A DNA stretch of 36,641 nucleotides from JAUVKA01 sp964465145 (GTDB lineage: Bacteria > Bacteroidota > Bacteroidia > Bacteroidales > UBA12481): positions 1 through 36,641 of the forward strand of contig CAYXJR010000047.1 of NCBI GenBank assembly GCA_964465145.1, in the 5' to 3' direction. Below the pieces are notes generated by a model, which was given only the letters and a program-made list of their open reading frames with translations, did no database searches and was not told the DNA's origin. Position numbers and translations under genes: made by a program. Every line of letters starts with the position of its first letter. Positions within the stretch are counted from its first letter, which is position 1. Below are positions 16,027 to 24,739 of this stretch, in pieces.

Positions 16027-16205
16027 ATTTTCTCTCTTTTATCGATTGTGATTATACTTTAGAACTTTGTAACATTACTTTGTCTGGGTTTTAATTTTTT
16101 CAACTGCTGATTTTTTTGTAACGTTGTGATTGGTGAAAGAATACCTTGGCGCATCAAAAGGCCATTTTCCTTTGGGAATAATAGAAATAATTTAACCAAG
16201 CTCTT

Positions 16206-17750
16206 ATGTCTTTAAAAAGAAAAACCCGCGAACTGGTTGAGCGAAGGGAGCAAATATTGCGGGGTGGCGGAGAAAAAGCCATCCTAAAGCAACAGGCTCT
16301 TGGAAAAATGACTGCCCGTGAAAGAATCATCGCCCTTCTGGATGAGGATTCTTTCCAGGAATACGATCTGTTTGCCCGTCACGAGGGTCGGGATTTCGAC
16401 ATGGATAAGAAAAACTTGCCTGGAGATGGGGTTATTACCGGCACCGGAAAGATCTATGGTTCTCCCATCTGTATCTTTGCCCAGGATTTTACCGTTGCAG
16501 GGGGATCTTTGGGTTCCATGCATGCTCGCAAGATCACTAAGATTATGGATCATGCACTTAAAATGAAGGTGCCTCTTATTGGTATAAATGATTCTGGGGG
16601 AGCCCGTGTTCAGGAAGGAGTCAACTCACTGGCGGGCTACGGAGAAATTTTCTATAGAAATACTTTGGCATCCGGAATAATTCCTCAGCTTTCTGTAATT
16701 CTAGGCCCTTGTGCCGGAGGAGCTGTTTATTCGCCAGCACTGACCGATTTTGTTTTTGTTGTAGATAAGATTTCCAAAATGTTCATCACGGGGCCCGAAG
16801 TAATTAAAACCGTCCTGGGCGAAGAAATTTCTATGGAGGAACTTGGCGGTGCCAGAGTTCACTGTGAAAAAACCGGTAACGCTCACTTCTACGCCGAAAG
16901 TGAAAAAGAATGTTTCGAACAGATTAAAACCCTGATCTCCTTTATTCCGTGGAACAATAAGCAAAAAGCCAGAGTTCTACGGCCACGTAATCCTAAAAAT
17001 GCATTCAAAATAGATAATATCGTTCCCTCAGATCCCAAGCAACCTTACGATGTACGACATGTAATCAGGGCTCTGGTTGATGGTAGTGACTTTTTTGAAG
17101 TCCAGGAATTATTTGCACCAAATATAGTTATTGGCTATGGACGAATGAACGGACAAACTGTTGGTTTTATAGCCAATCAACCACTGGTTCTTGCCGGAGT
17201 GCTTGATGTTGATTCATCCGATAAAGCAGCCCGGTTTATCCGCTTCTGTGATGCCTTTAATATCCCAATTATTACTCTGGTTGATTTACCGGGTTATCTT
17301 CCGGGGGTTGATCAGGAACATGCAGGAGTTATACGGCATGGGGCTAAAGTGTTGTATGCCTATAGTGAGGCTACTGTACCAAAAATCACTGTTATTTTAA
17401 GAAAAGCTTACGGTGGAGGATATATTGCCATGAATAGTCGCCACCTGAATGCCGACTTTGTTTTTGCCTGGCCTATGGCTGAAATAGCCGTTATGGGACC
17501 TGAAGGTGCTGCTAACATCATTTTCAGGAAGGAGATATCAGAATCAGACGATCCTGAAAAAATGAGGCGGCAAAAAATAAAAGAATATAAGGCCAAATTT
17601 GCTAACCCATATGTGGCTGCTTCCAGGGGGTATGTGGATGCCGTAATAGAACCAGGTGAAACCAGGCATTTCCTTCTGCATGCCCTTGAAGTTTCAGAGA
17701 CAAAAAATGTTCCACTTCCAGATCGCAAACACGGATCTATCCCCCTTTAA
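16206..17750 (+). CDS. Acyl-CoA carboxylase carboxyltransferase subunit (propionyl-CoA carboxylase beta / methylmalonyl-CoA decarboxylase alpha type)
   Basis: A 514-residue subunit that transfers the carboxyl group between carboxybiotin and an acyl-CoA, with propionyl-CoA/methylmalonyl-CoA the likeliest pair. It has the two crotonase-like halves of the family: the N-half with GDGVITGTGKIYG, FAQDFTVAGGSLG, GINDSGGARVQEGV and GPCAGGAVYSPAL; the C-half with GYGRMNGQTVGFIANQP, LVDLPGYLPGVDQEHAGVIRHG, ILRKAYGGGYIAMNSRH and VMGPEGAANIIF. The oxyanion glycines are intact in both. The biotin carrier follows after 18 bases, so they form an operon. No biotin carboxylase and no membrane decarboxylase subunit is beside them, so carboxylase versus sodium-pumping decarboxylase cannot be settled here. 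Confidence 0.93.
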   Translation: MSLKRKTRELVERREQILRGGGEKAILKQQALGKMTARERIIALLDEDSFQEYDLFARHEGRDFDMDKKNLPGDGVITGTGKIYGSPICIFAQDFTVAGGSLGSMHARKITKIMDHALKMKVPLIGINDSGGARVQEGVNSLAGYGEIFYRNTLASGIIPQLSVILGPCAGGAVYSPALTDFVFVVDKISKMFITGPEVIKTVLGEEISMEELGGARVHCEKTGNAHFYAESEKECFEQIKTLISFIPWNNKQKARVLRPRNPKNAFKIDNIVPSDPKQPYDVRHVIRALVDGSDFFEVQELFAPNIVIGYGRMNGQTVGFIANQPLVLAGVLDVDSSDKAARFIRFCDAFNIPIITLVDLPGYLPGVDQEHAGVIRHGAKVLYAYSEATVPKITVILRKAYGGGYIAMNSRHLNADFVFAWPMAEIAVMGPEGAANIIFRKEISESDDPEKMRRQKIKEYKAKFANPYVAASRGYVDAVIEPGETRHFLLHALEVSETKNVPLPDRKHGSIPL

Positions 17751-17768
17751 TCAATAGTACCCAATATT

Positions 17769-18164
17769 ATGGAAGATAATAAAGAAAAAAAACTTGTCGA
17801 TTTTCCTTTTGAAGGTGCACACTACTGGACACAGTTGACGACCAAGTTTGCTGATCGAACACCATGGAAGCCTGACAATCCTAACATTATACTAGCTGTT
17901 ATCCCAGGAACGATTGTTAAAATAATGGTGAAAATTGGTCAGAAAGTTAATAAAGGTCGTTGCCTGTATGTTCTAGAGGCTATGAAAATGAAAAATAGAA
18001 TTCTTGCAACTAAATCGGGGGAAGTAAAAATAATTCATGGGATAGAAGGGAAAAAGGTTGCTAAAAATGAACTGATCATGGAACTCAAAAACCTTGAACC
18101 TAAGAAGATTACCAAAAATTTTCAACGATCTAAAAATACGCAACCAAATAATAATACAGTTTGA
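17769..18164 (+). CDS. Biotin carboxyl carrier subunit of the acyl-CoA carboxylase/decarboxylase
   Basis: A 131-residue protein. The C-terminal 70 residues are a biotinyl domain with the biotinylation motif EAMKMK (Lys73) between two symmetric halves (IPGTIVKIMVKIGQKVNKG before, ATKSGEVKIIHGIEGKKVAKNE after). The N-terminal 45 residues (VDFPFEGAHYWTQLTTKF) are not the Ala/Pro-rich linker seen in many carriers and may dock the protein to its partner. It is in an operon with the carboxyltransferase. The last 20 residues are basic/Asn-rich and look unstructured. The gene ends just before a bidirectional terminator shared with ispE. Confidence 0.9.
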   Translation: MEDNKEKKLVDFPFEGAHYWTQLTTKFADRTPWKPDNPNIILAVIPGTIVKIMVKIGQKVNKGRCLYVLEAMKMKNRILATKSGEVKIIHGIEGKKVAKNELIMELKNLEPKKITKNFQRSKNTQPNNNTV

Positions 18165-18167
18165 TTT

Positions 18168-18193
18168 AAGACCGGTTTCCAACCGGTCTTTTT
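18168..18193. terminator. Bidirectional terminator between the biotin carrier gene and ispE
   Basis: AAGACCGGTT and AACCGGTCTT are perfect 10-bp arms around a TCC loop, followed by five T. The A/T tail overlaps the ispE stop codon (18192-18194, complement), so the two convergent genes share one compact signal. Confidence 0.88.
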
Positions 18194-19013
18194 ATACCTG
18201 CTCGGTCCAGACGTGTGCCTTTCCCAGTGATCCGGTCCAATTCTTTTTTTCCTTGAAAATGCCAAACACAGATGATCCGCTGCCCGACATGGAAGCAAAG
18301 ACAGCACCAGCATTATACAGGCCCTTTTTGATATCGGCAATTTCAGGATGCAAATTAAACACCAGAGGCTCAAAGGTATTGTGAATAATTTCTCTCCAGT
18401 TTTCAACTGGCATTCGTAGAGAATGTTCAAGAGGAAGTGAGGGTTGGGCTATTTTAACTTTCTTGTAGGCTTCGGAAGTTGAAACATGTATTCCCGGGTA
18501 AAAAATACTAATCCAATAACCCTTGAGATTGAGTTCCATTTGTTTTAAATTCTCTCCCCGTCCATATGCCAGGCTACTTACCGGATGAAGAAAAAACGGG
18601 CAATCACTCCCCAGGGATAAAGCTATCTCCCTGACAGTATTGAAGGAGGGTAAAGGTCTGGCAAAATGTTGAATTCCATTTAGTATGCCTGCTCCATCTG
18701 AGGATCCTCCCCCCAAACCGGCCCCCAGGGGAATGATCTTGTGCAGATGAATTTTGAAAAAGGGAAGGTCACTTGTTTTTCTCAGTTCATTGCACGCCTT
18801 GATGATTAAATTTTCAGATCGATCACCTGGAATATCAAAACCCGAAATGTCCAGATGATCTGAATTAAGCATCCCTCCTTGGTCAGGGATAAACTCCAGG
18901 ATATCAGATAATTTCAAAGGAAAAAACAAGGAGCAAATATCATGATATCCATCTGTCCTTTTATTGGTCACATAAAGGCCAATATTAATTTTAGCTGCTG
19001 GATATAAAATCAT
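18192..19013 (-). CDS. ispE: 4-(cytidine 5'-diphospho)-2-C-methyl-D-erythritol kinase
   Basis: GHMP-superfamily kinase that phosphorylates CDP-methylerythritol in the MEP isoprenoid pathway, in the cytoplasm. The ATP-binding glycine loop PLGAGLGGGSSDGAG lies near residues 91-105. The N-terminal substrate motif PAAKINIGLYVTNKRTDGYH starts at residue 4, and the third GHMP motif (ASMSGSGSSVFGIF) is near the C-terminus. The frame is open further upstream to 19112, but the ATG at 19013 gives the usual N-terminus (MILYPAAKINIGL) and a normal 273-residue length. The longer version would overlap dnaB. It is divergent from dnaB, and the 90 bases between them must carry both promoters. Confidence 0.95.
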   Translation of the reverse strand: MILYPAAKINIGLYVTNKRTDGYHDICSLFFPLKLSDILEFIPDQGGMLNSDHLDISGFDIPGDRSENLIIKACNELRKTSDLPFFKIHLHKIIPLGAGLGGGSSDGAGILNGIQHFARPLPSFNTVREIALSLGSDCPFFLHPVSSLAYGRGENLKQMELNLKGYWISIFYPGIHVSTSEAYKKVKIAQPSLPLEHSLRMPVENWREIIHNTFEPLVFNLHPEIADIKKGLYNAGAVFASMSGSGSSVFGIFKEKKNWTGSLGKAHVWTEQV

Positions 19014-19103
19014 TTTCCATTCTTGGTAGTTTTCAACAAATCCCAAATTAAGCATTTTTTTTAGTAATTTTCTAAGCATCTTTGCAGCCCAAACATTTTT
19101 GGA

Positions 19104-20624
19104 ATGGCACAAAAAAAGGCGTTCGACCCGGCAAAAAAAATAAACGAACTCATTCAGGAGCTGGGCAAAGTTCCTCCACAGGCATTAGAACTGGAGGAGG
19201 CTGTCCTTGGTGCTATCATGCTGGAAAAAGATGCAATAATATCTGTTATTGATATCTTACGACCAGAGTCTTTTTACAAAGATACTCATCGTTACATTTT
19301 CGAGGCTGTTCTTGCATTATCGAAAAGGATTGAACCGATCGATCTTCTTACGGTTACCGAGGAATTGAAAAAGAAAGAACAACTGGAGATGGTGGGTGGT
19401 ACATATTTCCTTACCCAGTTGACAAGTCGTGTAGCCTCGGCTGCCCATATTGAATTTCATGCCAGGATCATCAGCCAGAAATTCATCCAGCGAGAGCTCA
19501 TTCGGGTCTCAACACAAATTCAGGAAAAGGCTTTTGATAGTTCTATTGATGTGGATGACCTGTTGGACTTCTCGGAGAGCCAGCTTTTTGAGGTGGCCTT
19601 TGGTAACATCAAGAAAGAAACCCAAAGGATAGATGCCGTAATCGACCAAGCTATCAAGAGAATAGAGGAGATATCGGGACGCGCAGAAGGGCTCAGCGGA
19701 GTTCCGTCAGGTTTTACCAAGCTTGATCGCATCACCTCAGGATGGCAACCTTCTGACCTAATTGTTATTGCTTCCCGGCCCTCTATGGGGAAAACTGCCC
19801 TGGCATTAACTATGGCTAGAAATATGGCTATTGATCACAACAAGGCAATTGCATTCTTTTCTCTGGAAATGTCAAGCATACAATTGGTCAACAGAATGAT
19901 CGTAAGTGAAACAGGCCTGCCTGCTGAGAAGATCCGTAATGGCAACTTGAAGAAGTACGAATGGGAGCAACTGGAGATTCAACTGAAAAACCTGGTGGAT
20001 GCTCCCATTTTTATAGATGATACTCCAGCCATCTCTGTATTTGAGCTAAGATCTAAGGCCAGGCGGCTAAAGATTCAATATGATATTCAGTTGCTCGTTG
20101 TCGACTACCTTCAGCTGATGACAGGGCCGCCTGATGCACAGGGGAACCGTGAACAAGAGGTTAGTTCTATCTCAAGGTCTTTGAAGGCTATTGCTAAAGA
20201 ACTGGATATTCCCATTATTGCACTTTCGCAGTTGAACCGCTCGGTAGAGCTGCGATCAGGTGACAAACGGCCCCAATTATCTGACCTTCGTGAGTCTGGC
20301 GCCATTGAGCAGGATGCTGACCTGGTAATTTTTGTTCACCGCCCGGAGCGTTTTGGACTGATGCAGGATGCCGATGGAAATTCAACAAAAGGTATGGCTG
20401 AAATCATTATTGCCAAACATCGGAACGGACAGATTGGGGAAGTCAGCCTTAAGTTCAGGACTGAATTGGCGAAATTTACCGACATAGATGATGATTTCCT
20501 TGGTGAATTCGATGATGAAGATCCCAACAATGTCAAGTTTGCATCTAAAATGAATCAGCAGGAAGATGCCATGCCGACAGGGAGAAGATTTGAATCGGGC
20601 GATAATCTGGACGGTGCCTTTTAA
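19104..20624 (+). CDS. dnaB: Replicative DNA helicase DnaB
   Basis: A 506-residue hexameric helicase that unwinds DNA ahead of the replication fork. The N-terminal primase-binding helical domain covers about residues 20-120 (PPQALELEEAVLGAIMLEKDA). The RecA-like domain has Walker A ASRPSMGKTALAL near 220, FFSLEMS near 252, Walker B LLVVDYLQLM near 330, the LSQLNRSVELR region near 375 and the arginine-containing SGAIEQDADLVIFVHRPE. No intein is present. The acidic C-terminal tail (DDDFLGEFDDEDPNN) is extended. A secreted protein gene starts 22 bases downstream without a terminator, so they may be co-transcribed. Confidence 0.97.
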   Translation: MAQKKAFDPAKKINELIQELGKVPPQALELEEAVLGAIMLEKDAIISVIDILRPESFYKDTHRYIFEAVLALSKRIEPIDLLTVTEELKKKEQLEMVGGTYFLTQLTSRVASAAHIEFHARIISQKFIQRELIRVSTQIQEKAFDSSIDVDDLLDFSESQLFEVAFGNIKKETQRIDAVIDQAIKRIEEISGRAEGLSGVPSGFTKLDRITSGWQPSDLIVIASRPSMGKTALALTMARNMAIDHNKAIAFFSLEMSSIQLVNRMIVSETGLPAEKIRNGNLKKYEWEQLEIQLKNLVDAPIFIDDTPAISVFELRSKARRLKIQYDIQLLVVDYLQLMTGPPDAQGNREQEVSSISRSLKAIAKELDIPIIALSQLNRSVELRSGDKRPQLSDLRESGAIEQDADLVIFVHRPERFGLMQDADGNSTKGMAEIIIAKHRNGQIGEVSLKFRTELAKFTDIDDDFLGEFDDEDPNNVKFASKMNQQEDAMPTGRRFESGDNLDGAF

Positions 20625-20646
20625 CAGGAATGCATCAGGAATATAT

Positions 20647-21915
20647 ATGAGAAAAAAAGTAAAACACATACTGAGCATACTTATTATTAGTCTGCTGACT
20701 ATATCATGCCAGGCAGCTTATTTACTCCTCCCAATGGACGAAACACAAAATAATCACCTCAAATCATATGGAATTGCTTATTGGTCAATTGAGCAAGGAA
20801 TCGAGGTAGAGTGGTTACTTAATTATAGGGGAGGTAGTTTTCTTATCCCATTTTTCGACCATGTTCAGAAGGAATGTAAACTCCGGGGGATCAGTTCAGA
20901 TATAATAACAGATGCTAAGCGGCTCCAGATCCTGGATGAGATCGCTCAACCAGAGATTAACATGGAAGTAATAAAATTAGTGAAGGCGCCAAAAATTGCC
21001 GTGTATGCTCCTGAAGGTAAACAGCCATGGGACGATGCCGTAATGCTTGCTCTGAAATACGCGGAAATACCTTATGAACAGATCTATGATGGTGAGATCA
21101 TTGAAGGTAAGCTGGTGGATTTTGACTGGCTGCACCTTCACCATGAAGATTTTACCGGTCAGTATGGGAAATTTTATCGCGCTTTTCATCAAATGGCCTG
21201 GTATCAGAGGCAGGTCCAGGACAATGAAAATATGGCCAGAAAATATGGCTTCAGCAAGGTTTCTCAAATGAAACTGAGTGTGGCAATCAGCATTAAAAAC
21301 TTTGTGGCGACCGGGGGATTTCTCTTCTCAATGTGCTCCGGTGCAGATTCTTTCGACATAGCACTGGCTGCCCAAAATACCGACATCTGTGCTAATATGT
21401 ATGATGGAGATGCCATTGATCCGGATTTGGCTTCAAAACTTGATTTTTCCCAAACCCTTGCTTTCCAGAATTTTAGCATTATTGAAGATCCTTTTGAATA
21501 TGAATATTCAACTATTGATCGTCCCGAGGATAGCAGGGTTTTGCAAAACCAGGATTATTTCACCCTTTTTGAGTTTTCAGCAAAATGGGATCCTGTACCT
21601 ACTATGCTCTGTCAAAATCATACACAAATAATAAAAGGATTTATGGGACAAACCACAGCTTTTATTAAAACATATCTTAAACCCTCCGTGCTGGTAATGG
21701 GGGAAAATAACAATCTGAACGAAGCAAGGTATATTCATGGTGAATTTGGTAAAGGCACCTGGACATTCTATGGTGGACATGATCCAGAGGATTATAAACA
21801 CCAGGTCGGGGATAAACCTACAGATCTGGAACTATATCCCAATTCCCCCGGTTATAGACTGATCCTTAATAATGTCCTTTTCCCGGCTGCAAAAAAGAAA
21901 AAACTTAAGACCTGA
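20647..21915 (+). CDS. Secreted protein of the Bacteroidota family often named 'asparagine synthetase B' (amidotransferase/ThuA-like fold suspected)
   Basis: A 422-residue protein. The start at 20647 is chosen because it opens a signal sequence (MRKKVKHILSILIISLLTISC); the longer open frame from 20566 would overlap dnaB. From residue about 25 (YLLLPMDETQNNHLKSYGIAYW) it matches a conserved Bacteroidota family that databases label asparagine synthetase B, although it has none of that enzyme's domains. A cysteine in a tight FLFSMCSGADS turn near residue 235 and a histidine cluster LHLHHEDFTG near 162 recall class I amidotransferase/DJ-1/ThuA-type folds, as does the closing GKGTWTFYGGHDPEDY. This is inference from motifs, not a demonstrated activity. 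The cleavage type (signal peptidase I or lipoprotein) is uncertain. Confidence 0.7.
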   Translation: MRKKVKHILSILIISLLTISCQAAYLLLPMDETQNNHLKSYGIAYWSIEQGIEVEWLLNYRGGSFLIPFFDHVQKECKLRGISSDIITDAKRLQILDEIAQPEINMEVIKLVKAPKIAVYAPEGKQPWDDAVMLALKYAEIPYEQIYDGEIIEGKLVDFDWLHLHHEDFTGQYGKFYRAFHQMAWYQRQVQDNENMARKYGFSKVSQMKLSVAISIKNFVATGGFLFSMCSGADSFDIALAAQNTDICANMYDGDAIDPDLASKLDFSQTLAFQNFSIIEDPFEYEYSTIDRPEDSRVLQNQDYFTLFEFSAKWDPVPTMLCQNHTQIIKGFMGQTTAFIKTYLKPSVLVMGENNNLNEARYIHGEFGKGTWTFYGGHDPEDYKHQVGDKPTDLELYPNSPGYRLILNNVLFPAAKKKKLKT

Positions 21916-22013
21916 CTCTCTTTTCCCTTACATAGTGGCTCCAAAGCATACTGTTTGTCCTATTTTAAACAAACTGGTAAAGAATTACTAATTTTATCTG
22001 AAATAATATATTT

Positions 22014-23354
22014 ATGGATCTTCTTTCAGGTTTGATAGGATTGATGTTCGGCAGTGTCCTTGCAGTTATTATAATCATCTACATTTTTAGGAAAAAACAA
22101 AAAGAACTAAATCTCCATCACAAAGAAATGGAGGATGATTTACAAAGATTACACTATGAGAAATCTGGGCTGTTAGGAGAAAAGGAATCAATATTGAAAG
22201 AAAAAAGCAATCTTGAAAAACAGTTAGAAGATTTACGGAAAGATCTTCTGCTATTGAATTCAGAACTTGCTGCAAGGAAACAGGATGTTCTTCATTATCA
22301 GGAAATGTTAAAAAGCAAAGACAAGGAATATGAGGAACAGAGAAGTAATTTGAAAATTGAATTTAAAAATCTTGCCAACGAAATCCTGGAGGAGAAAACC
22401 AGGAAATTTACTGAACAGAATTCTTCACGCCTGGATGAGATATTGAAACCTTTCAATGAGAAGATACATGGGTTCGAGCGAAAGGTAGAAGATACCTATC
22501 AGAAAAGTCTTAAAGACCAGACAGATCTTCAGGTTGAACTTAAAAAACTTCAGGATCTGAATGTTAAGATTAGCCAGGAAGCAAATAATTTAACGAGAGC
22601 CTTGAAAGGTGATGTAAAAAAACAGGGCAACTGGGGAGAAATGATCCTGGAAAAAATATTGGAACGATCAGGCCTGCGAAAGGGTATTGAATATGATACT
22701 CAGGTTTCCCTAAACACTGAAGATGGAAAAAGAATTCAACCTGATGTTATCATAAATCTGCCCGATAACAAACAGATCATTATTGATTCCAAAGTTTCCC
22801 TGGTTGCATATGAACTACTGGTCAATTCCGAGAACGAAGATTCAAAACAGCAGCATCTCAAGGAACATATTATTTCCATGCGGAAACATGTAAAAGAGCT
22901 CAGTGAAAAGAATTATACAGGTGCTGCCGGCATGCATACACCGGATTTTGTCTTGATGTTTGTGCCTGTAGAAGCTTCCTTTTCCATTGCTGTCCAGGCC
23001 GACCATGAGATATTTAATGAAGCCTGGGCGTACCGTATCGTAATTGTAAGTCCAACAACTCTCCTTGCAACCTTAATGACTATTGCTTCAATCTGGAAAC
23101 AGGACAACCAGACTAAAAATGCATTGGAAATTGCTGATGAAGGTGCCAGGTTATACGATAAAGTCATCGGATTGGTTGAGGACTTTGTTAAACTGGGCGA
23201 TCGGCTGGATAATGCCAAAGATCTCCACAATCAGGTTATGAAAAAAGCAATAACCGGCACTGGAAATCTTATAAATCGTATCGAGAAGATGAAGTTACTA
23301 GGACTAAAGACCAGGAAAAAATTACCTGAATCATTAAGGGATTATGAATCCTGA
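22014..23354 (+). CDS. rmuC: DNA recombination protein RmuC
   Basis: A 446-residue protein with an N-terminal membrane anchor (residues about 3-24), a long charged coiled coil (about 25-135) and the RmuC nuclease-like domain (about 160-430). Conserved features include KKQGNWGEMILEKILERSGL, the PD-(D/E)xK-type stretch PDVIINLPDNKQIIIDSKVS, and FVPVEASFSIA near 310. RmuC limits inversions and repeats-mediated rearrangements in E. coli. Its last 13 bases overlap the end of convergent rsmI, so no terminator can sit between the two. Confidence 0.95.
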   Translation: MDLLSGLIGLMFGSVLAVIIIIYIFRKKQKELNLHHKEMEDDLQRLHYEKSGLLGEKESILKEKSNLEKQLEDLRKDLLLLNSELAARKQDVLHYQEMLKSKDKEYEEQRSNLKIEFKNLANEILEEKTRKFTEQNSSRLDEILKPFNEKIHGFERKVEDTYQKSLKDQTDLQVELKKLQDLNVKISQEANNLTRALKGDVKKQGNWGEMILEKILERSGLRKGIEYDTQVSLNTEDGKRIQPDVIINLPDNKQIIIDSKVSLVAYELLVNSENEDSKQQHLKEHIISMRKHVKELSEKNYTGAAGMHTPDFVLMFVPVEASFSIAVQADHEIFNEAWAYRIVIVSPTTLLATLMTIASIWKQDNQTKNALEIADEGARLYDKVIGLVEDFVKLGDRLDNAKDLHNQVMKKAITGTGNLINRIEKMKLLGLKTRKKLPESLRDYES

Positions 23355-24040
23355 TTTTTCTTCCTTTTTGATTCGCCCCTTACCACCAGAACTATTTCAC
23401 CCTTTGGTGGATTTGTTGTGAAGTGTTCCACCAGATCCTTGAGGGGTGCTCGTATTGTTTCTTCGTGGATTTTAGTCAGCTCCCTGCTCACACTGGCCTC
23501 CCTTTCTCCACCAAAAAGTTCCGATATTTGAATCAGGGTTTTAACCAGGCGGTGAGGCGATTCGTAAAAAACCATAGTTCTGGATTCCTCAAGAAGTTCC
23601 TTTAGCCGGGTCTGCCTCCCTTTTTTATGTGGGAGAAAACCTTCAAAAACAAATCTGTCAGAAGGAAAACCAGAGTTCACCAGGGCAGGAATGAGAGCAG
23701 TTGGACCTGGTAAGCAATCGACCTCAATTCCTGCATCGATGCTTGCCCTAACAAGTAAAAACCCTGGATCGGAAATACCAGGGGTACCTGCATCCGAGAT
23801 GAGAGCAACCATGGCTCCGGCTTGGAGCTGGCTAACAAGGCCTTCAACAGTGTGATGCTCATTGAAAACGTGGTAAGAATAACTCGGTTTCGAAATTCCA
23901 AGGTGTTTTAGGAGTTTGTTGCTTGTACGGGTGTCTTCGGTGAGTACGAAATCCACCTCACTCAATATCTTAACGGCCCGCTGGGTAATATCTTCCAGGT
24001 TCCCAATAGGTGTGGGAACAAGGTATAATCTGCCTCCCAT
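23342..24040 (-). CDS. rsmI: 16S rRNA (cytidine1402-2'-O)-methyltransferase RsmI
   Basis: SAM-dependent methyltransferase of the tetrapyrrole-methylase fold that 2'-O-methylates C1402 in the ribosomal P site. Motifs: LYLVPTPIGNLEDITQRA at the N-terminus, LTEDTRTSNKLLKHL, ALISDAGTPGISDPG, LPGPTALIPALVNSGFPSDRF and FYESPHRLVKTL. Start placed at the ATG at 24040: it gives the standard MGGRLYLVPTPIGNL terminus and lies one base after the tdk stop codon, implying translational coupling. The open frame to 24163 runs inside tdk and is rejected. The protein has 232 residues, the short form typical of Bacteroidota, and ends in a basic tail. Confidence 0.95.
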   Translation of the reverse strand: MGGRLYLVPTPIGNLEDITQRAVKILSEVDFVLTEDTRTSNKLLKHLGISKPSYSYHVFNEHHTVEGLVSQLQAGAMVALISDAGTPGISDPGFLLVRASIDAGIEVDCLPGPTALIPALVNSGFPSDRFVFEGFLPHKKGRQTRLKELLEESRTMVFYESPHRLVKTLIQISELFGGEREASVSRELTKIHEETIRAPLKDLVEHFTTNPPKGEIVLVVRGESKRKKNQDS

Positions 24041-24041
24041 A

Positions 24042-24620
24042 TTATTTTTTGAAAATTTCATTATAACACTCCCGGCACAGCGGTTCATAACTGTCTTTTT
24101 CACCCAGAACCACCAACTTTTCAGAATCCGAAATACGATGGGAATATTGAGCCAGGTTCCCACACTTCATACAAATGGCATGCACCTTGGTAACATACTC
24201 CGCACAAGCTAATAAGGCCGGTATCGGGCCAAAAGGCTTACCCCTGAAATCCATATCCAGGCCTGCAACAATCACACGAATGCCCTGGCTGGCTAACTGA
24301 TTGCAAACCTCTACCAGCCCAAGATCGAAAAACTGTGCCTCATCAATACCAACCACATCTACATCGCTTACCATCAGGGGGATATTCCTGGATGAAGAAA
24401 CAGGGGTGGATCGAATAGAATTGGAATCATGGGACACCACCTCTTCTACAGAATATCTGACATCTATCTGAGGTTTAAAAATCTCTACTTTTTGTCTGGC
24501 AATTTTTGCACGTTTAAGACGACGTATCAATTCCTCTGTTTTTCCTGAGAACATTGAACCTGAAATGACCTCTATCCATCCCCGTGGAGATCTATTATCT
24601 TTACTTTTCTCGAGGAACAT
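24042..24620 (-). CDS. tdk: Thymidine kinase (type II, zinc-containing)
   Basis: A 192-residue cytosolic enzyme that phosphorylates thymidine in the salvage pathway. Walker A is ISGSMFSGKTEEL near residues 19-31; the Walker-B-like DVVGIDEAQFFDLG holds the catalytic Glu near 95. The lasso and zinc site are visible as CAEYVTKVHAICMKCG and LCRECYNEIF, giving four cysteines. It is the first gene of a two-gene operon with rsmI (1-base gap). A possible promoter box, TACATTTG on the minus strand at 24670-24663, lies 43 bases upstream of the start. Confidence 0.96.
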   Translation of the reverse strand: MFLEKSKDNRSPRGWIEVISGSMFSGKTEELIRRLKRAKIARQKVEIFKPQIDVRYSVEEVVSHDSNSIRSTPVSSSRNIPLMVSDVDVVGIDEAQFFDLGLVEVCNQLASQGIRVIVAGLDMDFRGKPFGPIPALLACAEYVTKVHAICMKCGNLAQYSHRISDSEKLVVLGEKDSYEPLCRECYNEIFKK

Positions 24621-24739
24621 TTTGCTTAAAATACCAGAATTAGAATTGTATCGTTAATTTTACAAATGTAAAAGAATCTCATATAGAGGATAAGCAAGCA
24701 ATATACTTTATTTTCGATTGTTAATAATTATTCATTATC

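Noticed and set aside
24041..24163. 41-residue N-terminal extension of RsmI
   Set aside because: It overlaps the zinc-binding end of tdk in another frame, and family members start at the MGGRLYLVPTPIGNL position.
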